Shown piece by piece: positions 1-9,596 of a stretch of 64,000 nucleotides of DNA. This DNA comes from Succinimonas sp045124755 (GTDB lineage Bacteria; Pseudomonadota; Gammaproteobacteria; Enterobacterales; Succinivibrionaceae). Under the pieces are notes generated by a model. That model saw nothing but the letters and a program-made list of their open reading frames with translations. It was not told where the DNA came from and searched no databases. The stretch is from the NCBI RefSeq assembly GCF_045124755.1, contig NZ_JBGVMK010000207.1. The stretch is one strand, 5' to 3'. Every line of letters begins with the position of its first letter. The first letter of the stretch is position 1. Position numbers and translations under genes: made by a program.

Positions 1-2675
1 TCATTGATCATCTTCGTCAGATAAGCCTGGACGATTTTACGCGGGATGGGAGCCAGTTTTGATTTCATGTCATCCAGCGCGTCGGCAAATTCGCCCACCA
101 CGGAGCGGGGCAGCCCCTGCAGCATTTTCTGCATCAGGGGACTGGTTCCCTTGAGAATGGCTCCGGCAAATTTGACCTCGGCATTATTGCGGGCGCTTTC
201 AAAAGTCTTCCCCTGTAACGGCTCTCCCTTGATATCATGAAAATCGAAGGTCTGGCTGAAACGCAGGGCGGCCGCAAAGGATGACTTTTTATCAGCCAGA
301 GTCATATTGACGAAATAATCGCCCAGCACCTGCTTAAAAAGCGCCAGCTGCCCGGGAGATGTGGCATCGGTGGCGGCGCTGTTCGCAATATCCTTAAGAG
401 TCTTTCCGTCGAGTTCCCGCTTAATGTCCTGGGCGCTCATATTTTTGTAGGGATCAGTGGTGATGCCGCCCTGATCATTAACAGCCTTGTTGTCTGCCTT
501 GAAAACCTGGTTAATGAACTTTTGAATATGCTCGCAGCCCTTATTGGCCATTTTCTGAATGATGAACCCGAATTTATAGAGCTCGGAAGAGGGCATTTTG
601 TCAGGATTTGAGATAAATGCCTTTAAATTTTCCGCAAAATCCGGGGCTTTGGCCGCTTCGTCCAGGCTTTTTCCTTCAGCCTTCTGATAGGCGTCAGCGA
701 TGATTTTTCGTATTTCGGCGAAATTCTGTTTTACGACCTCGGTGGTCACCGCATCCGATATGGTATTCAGGACTTCAGGGTTTTTCACTATGGAGGCAAA
801 GACATTAATGCGTTCCGGCGCTGTCAGCATCTGCCGCATGGCTTCTCCCGGATTGCTTTGCAGCGCTTCCGCCACCATGGTGTCATCTGAAAATACCAGA
901 TCTGCGATAAAATCCTTGATCTGGTAGTCATTTATGGCGCTGATGTCCTTGATAATGCTGTTAACCGGAGCCAGATCAGCCTCGGAAAGCCCGTTTATGA
1001 AGGCGGTGAACTTGCTGTTAAAATCCGGGTCTTTAAGGGATGCAGAAAGCTTGAATCCGGTGGCTTGTATGAAAAGGTCATCATATTTCCGGCTGGCCTG
1101 CTCTATGTCAGTTAACAATTTTTTATACTGCTCGGGGTATTTATTTTCGAGATTTTTTCCGTTGTTCATCACTTTCAGCGGATAGGTATTGTTACTCAGC
1201 AGTTTTCCGAATAAACCAATATTCTGGTCGCTGACAACAAAGCTGCGGAGAGTTTGCGGATTCTTTAATAAATCATTGATTACGGCTTTATCAGCGAACT
1301 GCAGCTTTGAGAGACTTTCCTTTTCTGCAGCAGTGATCCGTTCAGCTTTCTTATGTTTCTTAGGCTTAGGAACATTTTCTTCGGCAACCTTATTGACACT
1401 TTCAGTGATCATGTTTGCATCAACGTAAAAACCGTTGTCGTCTCGTTGCTCGAACGGAATGTTTGCCGACTGCCTCAGCATGTCCTTCATTTCATCGGAC
1501 AGGCCGGAATTATCCTTTGCGATTTTTTCCAGATAGTTCATCATCTGTTCTTTGGTAATGGCATTTCCGGCAAGGGTATAACGGGCCACATCCAGCAGAA
1601 ACAGGGTGTTATAGTCCCCTTCCATCACCTCGGAGAAATCGTCACGGGATATTTGCTCGCAGATTATGGTGGCAAACTGGCGACTCAGGCTGGTACGGTC
1701 ATTTCCGGTAAGAGAGCCGTTCAGATCATTTTCAAAAACGCCATCCAGGAACATCCGCACATCGCCTTTGCCGATGACGTCTCTGCTTTTGACAGCTTCC
1801 CGGAATAAATCCATCAGCATCTTACGGGGATCAATATCCATATTGATTTTGATGGCGTTTGGCTCCTTGCCGATAAATGCCGACAATTTGCCCTGGCCGT
1901 CCTTGACCAGCTTTACCTCTTCATCGCAAAGCCTGAAGGTTTCAGACTCCGTGATGTTTGATGTGGTCATTTTCAGGGCAATTTTGCACATGTTAAGGTA
2001 CTGGTTTTTGATTTTAGCGGTGTTGTCCTTAACGTAATTGGTGTTGTTGTCATCAGGATTAATGCTGATATGGGCTTTGGCTGTTGTTTTGACCGTTTCG
2101 CAGATATTGCGGTGCGGCGAGAGCAGGGATACGGCATTGAGCACCGAGTATTCCTTGGCCTGGTAATGCTTTCCCAGAGTAGCGTAATTAATGCTCTGTC
2201 TGGTATCGGCTTTGCTTTTGCTCATTTTTGCGGCATTTTCGGCAGCCTTAACCTCCTTTTCTGTAAGGTGCACCGTCTGGGCATAATCTCCGAAACCGAT
2301 GCCTTTGTTGGCATACTTGTCCAGAATGGTACGGATGGCGTGGCGGGTCAGGGGCAGAAATCTGCTTTGGAGTCCCTTCTGATTCTTATCTGCGCTTTCG
2401 GCTGTCAATGACCTGGGAATGCCGATTTCGTCTCTGATCTCGTTAAGAGCATCGTTCGAGACGCCGCCTTTCTGGAGAGCAGTAATGAATTTCTCCTTGA
2501 TATCCAAAATCCGTTCGGGAGAGAGGGTCTTGTTATTCTTGCTGGTACGGAAAACATGATTGTTCAGTTTTATAAGTTTAAGCTCGTGGTTTGCATTCTC
2601 CCGGTAATCAACAATGCCGGCATTATATGAACCGCTGGCAATGGCGTTGAAGTCTTTCAGGGTAAGCTCTGTCAT
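1..2675 (-). CDS. large unrecognised protein, 3' end outside window
   Basis: An uninterrupted minus-strand reading frame runs from an ATG at 2675 to the left edge, about 891 codons with no stop, so the protein is longer than 890 residues. An in-frame stop lies 39-42 bases upstream of the ATG, so this is the first possible start; only a weak GAGA-like ribosome site precedes it. It begins MTELTLKDFNAIASGSYNAG. The sequence is soluble-looking, rich in Lys, Asn and Asp, with no signal peptide or membrane segment. A Pro-Lys-rich linker (KPKKHKK) near residue 430 separates two parts. The second part reads like successive short helices. No family is recognised. A very large cytosolic or secreted effector-like protein is possible, but nothing seen proves it. 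It lies downstream of and in the same direction as the polysaccharide pair. Confidence 0.75.
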   Translation of the reverse strand, partial: MTELTLKDFNAIASGSYNAGIVDYRENANHELKLIKLNNHVFRTSKNNKTLSPERILDIKEKFITALQKGGVSNDALNEIRDEIGIPRSLTAESADKNQKGLQSRFLPLTRHAIRTILDKYANKGIGFGDYAQTVHLTEKEVKAAENAAKMSKSKADTRQSINYATLGKHYQAKEYSVLNAVSLLSPHRNICETVKTTAKAHISINPDDNNTNYVKDNTAKIKNQYLNMCKIALKMTTSNITESETFRLCDEEVKLVKDGQGKLSAFIGKEPNAIKINMDIDPRKMLMDLFREAVKSRDVIGKGDVRMFLDGVFENDLNGSLTGNDRTSLSRQFATIICEQISRDDFSEVMEGDYNTLFLLDVARYTLAGNAITKEQMMNYLEKIAKDNSGLSDEMKDMLRQSANIPFEQRDDNGFYVDANMITESVNKVAEENVPKPKKHKKAERITAAEKESLSKLQFADKAVINDLLKNPQTLRSFVVSDQNIGLFGKLLSNNTYPLKVMNNGKNLENKYPEQYKKLLTDIEQASRKYDDLFIQATGFKLSASLKDPDFNSKFTAFINGLSEADLAPVNSIIKDISAINDYQIKDFIADLVFSDDTMVAEALQSNPGEAMRQMLTAPERINVFASIVKNPEVLNTISDAVTTEVVKQNFAEIRKIIADAYQKAEGKSLDEAAKAPDFAENLKAFISNPDKMPSSELYKFGFIIQKMANKGCEHIQKFINQVFKADNKAVNDQGGITTDPYKNMSAQDIKRELDGKTLKDIANSAATDATSPGQLALFKQVLGDYFVNMTLADKKSSFAAALRFSQTFDFHDIKGEPLQGKTFESARNNAEVKFAGAILKGTSPLMQKMLQGLPRSVVGEFADALDDMKSKLAPIPRKIVQAYLTKMIN

Positions 2676-2819
2676 TTTTTCGATTCTCTGCTGCGCGCGG
2701 CGTTTCGGCAGCCGTCAGTGTTTCCTGCCGCGCCAGTGGTACGGCTTCTTTTCTGAAAACGTATTCACGGATCAGATGTTACATAAATTGCCAAAAAGAA
2801 CTGCCAGGGAGCTCGCATT

Positions 2820-4577
2820 TCAGCGCTGCCAATGAAGCCTCTTTGCCAGAAAATCCTTAATCCTTCCTGAAATCTTTTCGGAGCTTTGTTCCGGCGTTGC
2901 ATTGGTTTCATAAGGATCATCCCGGTATTCAATCAGGGTTATTTCCTCAAAGGCAATATAGGCCAGATTTCCCGTCAGCTGCGAGCCCTTCAGCATAAGC
3001 GAGTCATATGCGTTTTCGGCGCGGAACTTCACGCAGAGCCCGGCGGCGCCTGACCGATCCTCAGCGGCCACGGGGTGGGTTAGCACCAGCTGCTCGCGTT
3101 TGTTTTTCCTGTCCGTAAGATAAAAGTCAACCTGCTCGCTGTCTGTGGCAATTCTGCATTTCACGCATAGCACATATTCCCTGCCGCTGACTGTTGCCTG
3201 CTCCAAAGCAATGCAGGCACGAGCGCCGGCAGCCGCATCCCCGGAGAAGAGAAAGGCCGCTCCGCGAATGAAATGCTGCTCCCAGAATTTCGGCTGGAAC
3301 TTAAAGGAGATCCCGGTACCGGTGACATGGAGACAGCGCCGGCCCTGAAGAGGTGTCACATCCTTGCCGCTGTATACTGCCAGAGCAGTCTCCGCTGCTT
3401 CCTGAAAGCTCGTCTTGCTGATTAAGGAATAAAAAACCTGAGTGCCCGGTGAGGAGCTGTGCTGCATGCCCTTAAATGCGGCGCCATTGCCCCCAAGCCA
3501 AACCAGAGGCTTTGCTTCCAGAAGGCGGATGTGATCTGCGGGCAGGCTTTCCAGAAAGATCTTCCCCTTGCGGCTGTTAACCAGAACCGCAGAAATGCCC
3601 TGCTTGCAATCCAGGCGCGGATCGCGCTTGTTAATGCCCCAGAAATCGCCGATGGTCAGATCGCCGTATCTGGGCAGGGTATGATAGCGGCATTGGATGC
3701 AGTGGGGGGGCATCATGACCCGCCGGTTAAAGGCCAGCTGATAAGTGTTAGCGGAATTGGGCACGGCAATGGTTCTGCCGCTGGCAAAGCCGACCTTGAC
3801 AGCGTAGGTCTGCCATTTGCCGGCGGTCTTATTCCTGAATTCATACGATGCGGGAAGCTCCGGAAACGTCTCTTTAACGTATCTCGCAAAAAATTCCTGG
3901 GAGGGGGTGTAGGCGCAGAGCAGATCGATGCAGATAAGTCCGTCATAATCCTTTCTCAGAAAAGACCGCAGGCCCGCCACCTGACAGGGACAGCCGGAGA
4001 ATAATACCTTCCGGCCTTTTCTGAGAAGAGCGGCTATTTCGGAAAACACCGTTCCCATGTAGCTCTGGAGATATTTTGATTTATGAAGGAGGGCTAAATC
4101 CTCTTTGTTATCAACTATCACATGCGCGGCCACAGGCTTAAGGGGAGCCTCTGAAACGGCAGCGGAAGCTTTCGGTTCTTTTTCTTCGGCAGCCGCCTTA
4201 AGGGAAGAACTCCAGTCTTTTTTCCAGGCGCATCCCGCAACACACCCGCCCTGCGCCAGAACATGTTCGGCCATGACGCCGAAGGCTCCGCCGCTGGCGG
4301 ATTTCCGGAGGAGATCGGTGTCTTTGGCGGCAAACGCAAACAATGCCGGAGCGCGGGAATGCTGCCGGCGGGGCAGGTTTATCGCCGGACATACCCGATG
4401 ACACAGGCCGCAGTGATCGCATTTATCCTGATCAATTGCGGGCACAAAATACCCGAACCGATCGGCTGTGAAGGACAGGGCCTTTCTGGGACATATGTTA
4501 ATGCAGGCGCTGCAGCCCGTGCACATTCCGGGGGCAACTCCTTCGATAACAGTCTGTTTATTGCGTTTTTCTTTCAT
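2820..4577 (-). CDS. F420 hydrogenase/dehydrogenase beta-subunit family protein with 2x[4Fe-4S] ferredoxin domain
   Basis: A 585-residue protein. An N-terminal ferredoxin domain has two CxxCxxCxxxC sets, C19/C22/C25/C29 and C53/C56/C59/C63, which should bind two [4Fe-4S] clusters. A FrhB/FdhB-type domain follows (about residues 80-400), including SGCPCQVAGL and GDLTIGDFWG. Such proteins occur next to polysaccharide pyruvyl transferases in capsule and exopolysaccharide loci, where they are presumed to supply electrons; the exact reaction is not established. The last 140 residues are an extra domain that resembles the tail of the neighbouring gene (shared DSLM...QLTG...Y(I/S)xF pattern). The gene starts 12 bases after the stop of the pyruvyl transferase, so the two form one minus-strand transcription unit. 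Confidence 0.85.
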   Translation of the reverse strand: MKEKRNKQTVIEGVAPGMCTGCSACINICPRKALSFTADRFGYFVPAIDQDKCDHCGLCHRVCPAINLPRRQHSRAPALFAFAAKDTDLLRKSASGGAFGVMAEHVLAQGGCVAGCAWKKDWSSSLKAAAEEKEPKASAAVSEAPLKPVAAHVIVDNKEDLALLHKSKYLQSYMGTVFSEIAALLRKGRKVLFSGCPCQVAGLRSFLRKDYDGLICIDLLCAYTPSQEFFARYVKETFPELPASYEFRNKTAGKWQTYAVKVGFASGRTIAVPNSANTYQLAFNRRVMMPPHCIQCRYHTLPRYGDLTIGDFWGINKRDPRLDCKQGISAVLVNSRKGKIFLESLPADHIRLLEAKPLVWLGGNGAAFKGMQHSSSPGTQVFYSLISKTSFQEAAETALAVYSGKDVTPLQGRRCLHVTGTGISFKFQPKFWEQHFIRGAAFLFSGDAAAGARACIALEQATVSGREYVLCVKCRIATDSEQVDFYLTDRKNKREQLVLTHPVAAEDRSGAAGLCVKFRAENAYDSLMLKGSQLTGNLAYIAFEEITLIEYRDDPYETNATPEQSSEKISGRIKDFLAKRLHWQR

Positions 4578-4589
4578 GAAACCCTGCCG

Positions 4590-6248
4590 TTATTTATCTC
4601 TGCCCACAACATCCACCGTATCAAAAGAAATATAGGAACCGCTCCCGGTAAGCTGAGCGGCGTCTATCATCAAAGAATCACAGCCGTCGTAAGCGGCGGT
4701 GAATCTCCCATAAAGATCCAGCCAGCGTTCCTGTCCCATCATGGATTTTCTGATGGTTAGCACAGTCTGAGCCTTTGGTGATGCGGAATTGCAGATGAAA
4801 ATATCAACTGCCGGAGAAGCTGTCAGAAGCATCGCTCTGAGATGAATTTCACATGATATCCCCCGGGGAATGCTTTTTCCCAGAGGAGCATAAACCGGAA
4901 TCCGCGGGGCGTTTTCAGCCGGGGCTGCTAAGGAGGGGACAATAACGGCATGATTCCTGATGGTGTGAAATTCCGCCATCCCGGGAAGCTTCGACGCAAA
5001 CTTAAGCTTATCTGCCCGGAGAATGACCTTTCCGGAATAATGCTCCTCGGCAAAGCAGTCCCGCAGAGCTCCGCTTTCCTTAAGCTCCTGAAACAGGGGG
5101 CCCCGGGACTCAGCGGCTCCCAGAAGGGCATTACGGAGATAGGTCAGGGATTGCTCCCGCGCCTCCGCGATTCTGGGCTTAATATCATCATAATTAAGTT
5201 CCCAGGGAAAAGTGAGCACCGGAACCCGCGGGGTTACCGTGCGGGTCGCGGGATCAATCCCGAACCTCGTAAACAGATCGCTTACCCGGGCATCGTTTGA
5301 TTTTTCAGGAAACCAGGCGGGAGAGAAGAAAATCACCGGTTTGGAAAAGTTCAGCGCCAGGCATGTGCCATGAAAGCCGTCAGCGCAGACCAGACTCGCC
5401 TTGCTTACCAGATTGATAAAACCGGCCGGATCAGTTTCCGCGCAGTTATCCTGTGCCGTCCCGATGCCTGCTCTCCCGGAAAGCCAGACAATTTTAAGTC
5501 TGAGCCGCCTCGCCAAAGCCCGGATCTTTTTCTCGAACAGGGCGCGGTGATCCAGAAAATACGCCAGCAGAAACCGGGATCCGGAACGCAGGATTTCTTC
5601 GATTTCCGGAGCATACCGGGGTTCTGTCATGGCGGACAGCCATTCCTCCGGCGTTAACAGCATAGTCGGATCCGTAACGCTGGCTACCGGACGGCCGGTA
5701 ACTTCTGCAATCAGCGCGGCGCCTGAAGGCTCCCTTGCTGACAGATAGGCCACACCGGAAAGCCACTCTTTCCACTGCGGGATATTCTTCTCATGAGCGG
5801 CGGGGATGGTTTTCCACCCCACTGACGGAGCATAGCCAATCCTTTTCAAGGCAGGGGCAAACTGCAGGTACTGTTTTCCGGAAAACCAGAATCCGGCAGG
5901 CTTCCAGATCTGATCGCTGCCAGCGACAAAAGCGGCAAAGCTGTCAATTTCCTGGTTCTGGGCCGGGGATAAGGTCAGATCGTCGTTAATTTTCTGCAAA
6001 GCCGGGTTAAAGACAAAATGTTTATGCGTAAAGAGATCAAAGTTATAGCGCATTAAGTCGTCATCGTATCTTTTGGGATCCGCGTCCTTAAGCTCTGACG
6101 GCGGCGCATCTTTAATGAAATGGTCGTAATCAATCACTTCGCACCGGCAGCCGAGCTTCTCCATGGAGCGGTACAGGGCGAAGGATTGCAGGGTGCTGCC
6201 ATAATTTGAGCCTAACCAGGCAAGATAAGCTACTTTAAATTCAGTCAT
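4590..6248 (-). CDS. polysaccharide pyruvyl transferase family protein
   Basis: A 552-residue protein counted from the ATG at 6248 (MTEFKVAYLAW). A longer form from 6284 would add 12 residues but has no better ribosome site. The N-terminus, with WLGSNYGSTLQSFALYRS, and later GSDQIW and ADGFHGTCLALNFSKPVIFF are hallmarks of the CsaB/WcaK-like family. These enzymes transfer pyruvate from phosphoenolpyruvate to sugars of surface polysaccharide. The family domain covers about residues 1-370. The remaining 180 residues include a C-terminal domain that matches in pattern the tail of the downstream FrhB-like protein. The first gene of a two-gene operon. The donor and acceptor sugar cannot be read from sequence. 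Confidence 0.85.
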   Translation of the reverse strand: MTEFKVAYLAWLGSNYGSTLQSFALYRSMEKLGCRCEVIDYDHFIKDAPPSELKDADPKRYDDDLMRYNFDLFTHKHFVFNPALQKINDDLTLSPAQNQEIDSFAAFVAGSDQIWKPAGFWFSGKQYLQFAPALKRIGYAPSVGWKTIPAAHEKNIPQWKEWLSGVAYLSAREPSGAALIAEVTGRPVASVTDPTMLLTPEEWLSAMTEPRYAPEIEEILRSGSRFLLAYFLDHRALFEKKIRALARRLRLKIVWLSGRAGIGTAQDNCAETDPAGFINLVSKASLVCADGFHGTCLALNFSKPVIFFSPAWFPEKSNDARVSDLFTRFGIDPATRTVTPRVPVLTFPWELNYDDIKPRIAEAREQSLTYLRNALLGAAESRGPLFQELKESGALRDCFAEEHYSGKVILRADKLKFASKLPGMAEFHTIRNHAVIVPSLAAPAENAPRIPVYAPLGKSIPRGISCEIHLRAMLLTASPAVDIFICNSASPKAQTVLTIRKSMMGQERWLDLYGRFTAAYDGCDSLMIDAAQLTGSGSYISFDTVDVVGRDK

Positions 6249-6284
6249 AACAGAGACTTTTTTCAGCAAAATGCGAAATAACAT

Positions 6285-6674
6285 TTATAACAATGTCAGG
6301 TATATTCATAACCGAATCTAAATCTGAAAACAGATTTTTTGCTCCAGGTTCACGAATTCCGGACCCGCGAGACTCTTTGCGGGGAGGCTCCATTTCAAAG
6401 ATTATGCCTCTTTCACAAGGCAGTGAGGCGGTGCTTAAGACTTCAGGGAACCGTAAAAAAGGGATATGATAAAAGGATACCCTCTCTTAGTGTACTAAAA
6501 AAACCGCGGGCCTGGCAAAATTGTTTCAGGCCTGGATTACGGACAAAACAGCAAGGCATTGTCTGGCAGGAAGGCGGGCCTGGCAAGGCAGAAGGCCCAT
6601 GTTCTGAGATGAAGCCGGGCCGGACGGGCCATGGTTTTGCGGGCCCGGGAACGGTGATGTTTAAGGAGTGATTT
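6285..6674. other. intergenic region between divergent genes
   Basis: About 390 bases separating the minus-strand polysaccharide operon from the plus-strand protease lipoprotein. The left 60 bases are AT-rich, as expected for a promoter of the operon. The rest contains no open reading frame with a ribosome site. A short AATCTG/CAGATT hairpin followed by T bases at about 6319-6339 is too weak to call a terminator. Confidence 0.5.
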
Positions 6675-9053
6675 ATGAAGAAAAGATTCAGCATGAAAGC
6701 GGGCGCTCTGGGCGTATTTCTGGCGGCTTTCGCCATGACGGGCTGTCATCACGACAGCCATCATGAGTCTCAGGAACCGCTTCCGGCTCCCGCCATGGGG
6801 CTGGGCGACGACGGCAATGTGCTTACCGGAGATCCGGTGACTGTCTACACGTTCTATGCCACTGACGTTACTGCCAAATACGGGCGGCTTACCCCGGTTT
6901 CCGAAGAGCCTCCCGCCGCTCCTGCCGGGGCTCAGGAAGCGGACGCGGTTCCGGCTCCCGTGACCTGGCATTACGTGCTTCCGGCCGAGGTATTTCAGGA
7001 TCGCTCCCTGAAGTTTCCCCTGGAGGAGGAATTCACCTTAAAGAACAAAGACAAGACCGTTACCGAGAAAGTCCTTATCGGAGATCCCGGCGGGAACGCG
7101 GCCGGCATTGATCCTCTGGTGCCGTTCCAATGGCATATCTATAACAACGGCGAAGAAAAGTTTGAATTGCCCCAGGCTCCCCTGGCCGGCATTGATCTTC
7201 GGGTTATCGAAGCCTGGCATCTTCTCACTGCGGGCAATGTGAAGGTTCCCGGAGCAGGAGTTCATGTAGCGGTGTTTGACAGTCAGGTGGATTTCCGGCA
7301 TGAGGATCTGGCATCCCGGAAATATGAAAACACCGCGATACCGGATCCCGGGAATATCCGCAACCAGCCGGGGCCGGCGCTCGAAAAGCTTGAGGAAGAC
7401 TGCGAGGACATTCACGGCACCGCCGTGGCCGGCCTTATTGCCGCTGACGGCAATAACGGCGCCGGCGGTACCGGCATTGCCTTCGGCGCCGCCATTACCT
7501 CCTACCTTATGGACGAGGATGAGATCCTGGGAGATAAAAGCTTCCGCTTTGCCAAAACAGATCCTGATGACGAGGATGACTTTCCGGTTTACGATGATGA
7601 CGACGATGACGATGATGACGACAAGGACATCGATCCGGATTTAGACAGCTTCTCCTTTGTGGACGAGGATCCGGAGGAGACTTATAGGATCAAGCAGGCG
7701 CTTGATGCCAATATGACGGAAATGTTCCGGCTCAGCGGAGACCGGAAGGACACCGATATCATCAACATGAGTCTCGGTTTTGACTATCTTACCTATAACA
7801 GCCCGGAAACCTGGTCTCTTCTTGACGGCCTCAGGGACAAAGGCATCTCCTTATTCAAGGCCATGGGCAACGAATATGAAGATACCGAAAGCAATATCAT
7901 TGACGAGGAATACGACAAATATACCGGTCTGGAAAGACAGTTCAACATGAACAGCCCTGTGGAACGGCATCCCTACGTGATTACCGTGGGAGCGGTAAAC
8001 GCTCTGGGCGCCAAGAGCAGCTACAGCTCCTGCTCCGCCGGCCTCTGGGTTGCCGGTCTGGGGGGAGAAGAGGGCTACAACGGCTCCCTTACTGACTCCG
8101 CCGCCCTGGTAACCACTCTTTCCAGCTACGATCCCCGTCTCTACGATGATCTGGACGAGGGTACTCCCTTCAGAAATATGCCGGGCACCGCATATTACAC
8201 CGCTAAGATGAACGGCACCTCGGCAGCCACTCCAACGATTGCCGGCGTTGCCGCCCTGGTGGTCAGCGCGAAACCGGACATCACGGTGCCGCAGATGCGC
8301 TACATCCTGGCCCGGACGGCCCGGAACGATGAGGTTCTCCCCACCCTGACCGTTCCCTCTCAGGATACCTACATTGCGGACATCGGGGAAAACGCCAATT
8401 TTGGCTGGCAGACCAACGGCGCCGGCATGAGACATTCATCCTTCTACGGCTTCGGTCTTGCTGATGCGGCGGGCGCGGTGCAGCTGGCCTTCGGCTGCGC
8501 TGATGACGAGGGGTGCCTGAAGAGAGCCGAGCTTCCGAAGCAGTATACCGCCGAGAAGGTCTCCTGTTCCTATGAGGATCCGGAAACCCGGAATGGGGTG
8601 ATCTGCTCCGTGTCCGGCCTTAAGGACAGCGCGGGATCTCCGCTGACCAATGAATTGGAGGTGGATGCTCTCACCGTCAACCTGGCGGGCTACGGCTTTG
8701 TCTTGGAGGGTCAGACCGCTCCGGCCTGCATCGGCCTTAATGAAGATGAAGTCTCCCGGGAATTCCGGAAGGGGGTGGTTAACGCCAATAATGTAACCCA
8801 GATCTTCATGACTCATTCCGGCACTCAGGTAAAGTCCATGCTTAAGCCCTGGTATGCCGCCTGGGACTACTACGGCGCCAATGCCTGGAGGGACGTTGCT
8901 TCTGAGGACAATCCTCTGGAAATCCCCGCCGCTGACTTCTATCTCGAAAAGGTCTCCGGAGATACGGTCTTTACCGTAACCATCCGCTCCCAGTGCCGCC
9001 TTAAGGCCGAGGATCTTAACCGCACGGCCCGGGTAACGGTGTACGGCTACTGA
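6675..9053 (+). CDS. subtilisin-like S8 serine protease lipoprotein
   Basis: A 792-residue secreted lipoprotein. A strong ribosome site (AAGGAG) lies 8 bases before the ATG. The signal peptide ends in a lipobox AMTGC with the acylated Cys at 24, followed by a His-rich stretch. The S8 catalytic triad is visible: D202 in VFDSQVD, H247 in HGTAVAG and S516 in NGTSAATP. Residues 25-180 form an N-terminal extension, perhaps a prodomain. Residues 307-316 are ten consecutive Asp inside a larger acidic insert (about 280-330) between His and Ser, possibly a calcium-binding loop. About 200 residues follow the catalytic Ser. The usual DTG around the Asp is DSQ here. The protein probably sits on the outer membrane and degrades extracellular protein. 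A terminator follows. Confidence 0.9.
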   Translation: MKKRFSMKAGALGVFLAAFAMTGCHHDSHHESQEPLPAPAMGLGDDGNVLTGDPVTVYTFYATDVTAKYGRLTPVSEEPPAAPAGAQEADAVPAPVTWHYVLPAEVFQDRSLKFPLEEEFTLKNKDKTVTEKVLIGDPGGNAAGIDPLVPFQWHIYNNGEEKFELPQAPLAGIDLRVIEAWHLLTAGNVKVPGAGVHVAVFDSQVDFRHEDLASRKYENTAIPDPGNIRNQPGPALEKLEEDCEDIHGTAVAGLIAADGNNGAGGTGIAFGAAITSYLMDEDEILGDKSFRFAKTDPDDEDDFPVYDDDDDDDDDDKDIDPDLDSFSFVDEDPEETYRIKQALDANMTEMFRLSGDRKDTDIINMSLGFDYLTYNSPETWSLLDGLRDKGISLFKAMGNEYEDTESNIIDEEYDKYTGLERQFNMNSPVERHPYVITVGAVNALGAKSSYSSCSAGLWVAGLGGEEGYNGSLTDSAALVTTLSSYDPRLYDDLDEGTPFRNMPGTAYYTAKMNGTSAATPTIAGVAALVVSAKPDITVPQMRYILARTARNDEVLPTLTVPSQDTYIADIGENANFGWQTNGAGMRHSSFYGFGLADAAGAVQLAFGCADDEGCLKRAELPKQYTAEKVSCSYEDPETRNGVICSVSGLKDSAGSPLTNELEVDALTVNLAGYGFVLEGQTAPACIGLNEDEVSREFRKGVVNANNVTQIFMTHSGTQVKSMLKPWYAAWDYYGANAWRDVASEDNPLEIPAADFYLEKVSGDTVFTVTIRSQCRLKAEDLNRTARVTVYGY

Positions 9054-9089
9054 GGATAATGCCGGCAGAGCGGCAATCGTGTTAGAATC

Positions 9090-9120
9090 TCCCCCGGGAA
9101 AAAACTGTTTTTCCGGGGGA
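9090..9120 (+). terminator. hairpin terminator after S8 protease gene
   Basis: The arms CCCCCGGGAAAAA and TTTTTCCGGGGG pair with one bulged G around a CTG loop. The U tract after it is weak (CTTCTTTC), so termination efficiency is uncertain. Confidence 0.5.
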
Positions 9121-9190
9121 CTTCTTTCAGATAAGAGGAACAAGGGAAATAGGAGAAATAAGAGGATAAGGGGAATAAAGGAGAGAAGAA

Positions 9191-9445
9191 ATGGCTCATT
9201 TTGATTATGAAACTCAGGGTACCTGCGCCCGGGTGATTTCGTTTGACATGGATGACAATCATGTCGTTACCAATGTGAAGTTTTTCGGGGGCTGCGATGG
9301 CAATCTTAAGATGATCTCCAAGCTGGTGGAGGGCATGCGGGGCGAGGAGATCGTGGCCAAATGCTCCGGCAATCTCTGCCGCAATAAAGGCACCTCCTGC
9401 GCCGATCAGCTGGCCCGGGGCGTCAAAAAGGCTCTGGAGGGCTGA
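9191..9445 (+). CDS. TSCPD domain protein (four-Cys TIGR03905 type)
   Basis: An 84-residue protein made only of a TSCPD domain. It has the FFGGCDGNLKM core, LVEGM, and the Cys pattern C..C near GNLCRNKGTSCADQLA, including the TSCAD signature. In this family the cysteines are thought to bind metal; similar domains occur at the C-terminus of some ribonucleotide reductases. The function of the free-standing form is unknown. It is preceded by a 65-base purine-only-like leader with GGAG near the ATG and followed by a strong terminator, so it is a single-gene unit. Confidence 0.85.
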   Translation: MAHFDYETQGTCARVISFDMDDNHVVTNVKFFGGCDGNLKMISKLVEGMRGEEIVAKCSGNLCRNKGTSCADQLARGVKKALEG

Positions 9446-9484
9446 GCCCCGGCCTGGCTCAGTTCTCTCAGCAGGACAAAATAA

Positions 9485-9526
9485 TACCGCCGGACAGAGG
9501 CTGCTCTGTTCCGGCGGTACTCTTTT
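9485..9526 (+). terminator. rho-independent terminator after TSCPD gene
   Basis: Long inverted repeat ACCGCCGG...CCGGCGGT with an inner CAGAG/CTCTG pair, followed by ACTCTTTT. It lies between two convergent genes and may serve both. Confidence 0.75.
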
Positions 9527-9596
9527 AAAGACCGGAAAAACAGCACCGCGCGGGCGCTGATTTTTCTGCCTGCTTCTTTCCCCTTGCTCTTTCTTC

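Noticed and set aside
1..2835. Short plus-strand frames at the left edge
   Set aside because: All lie opposite one continuous minus-strand frame that explains the region better.
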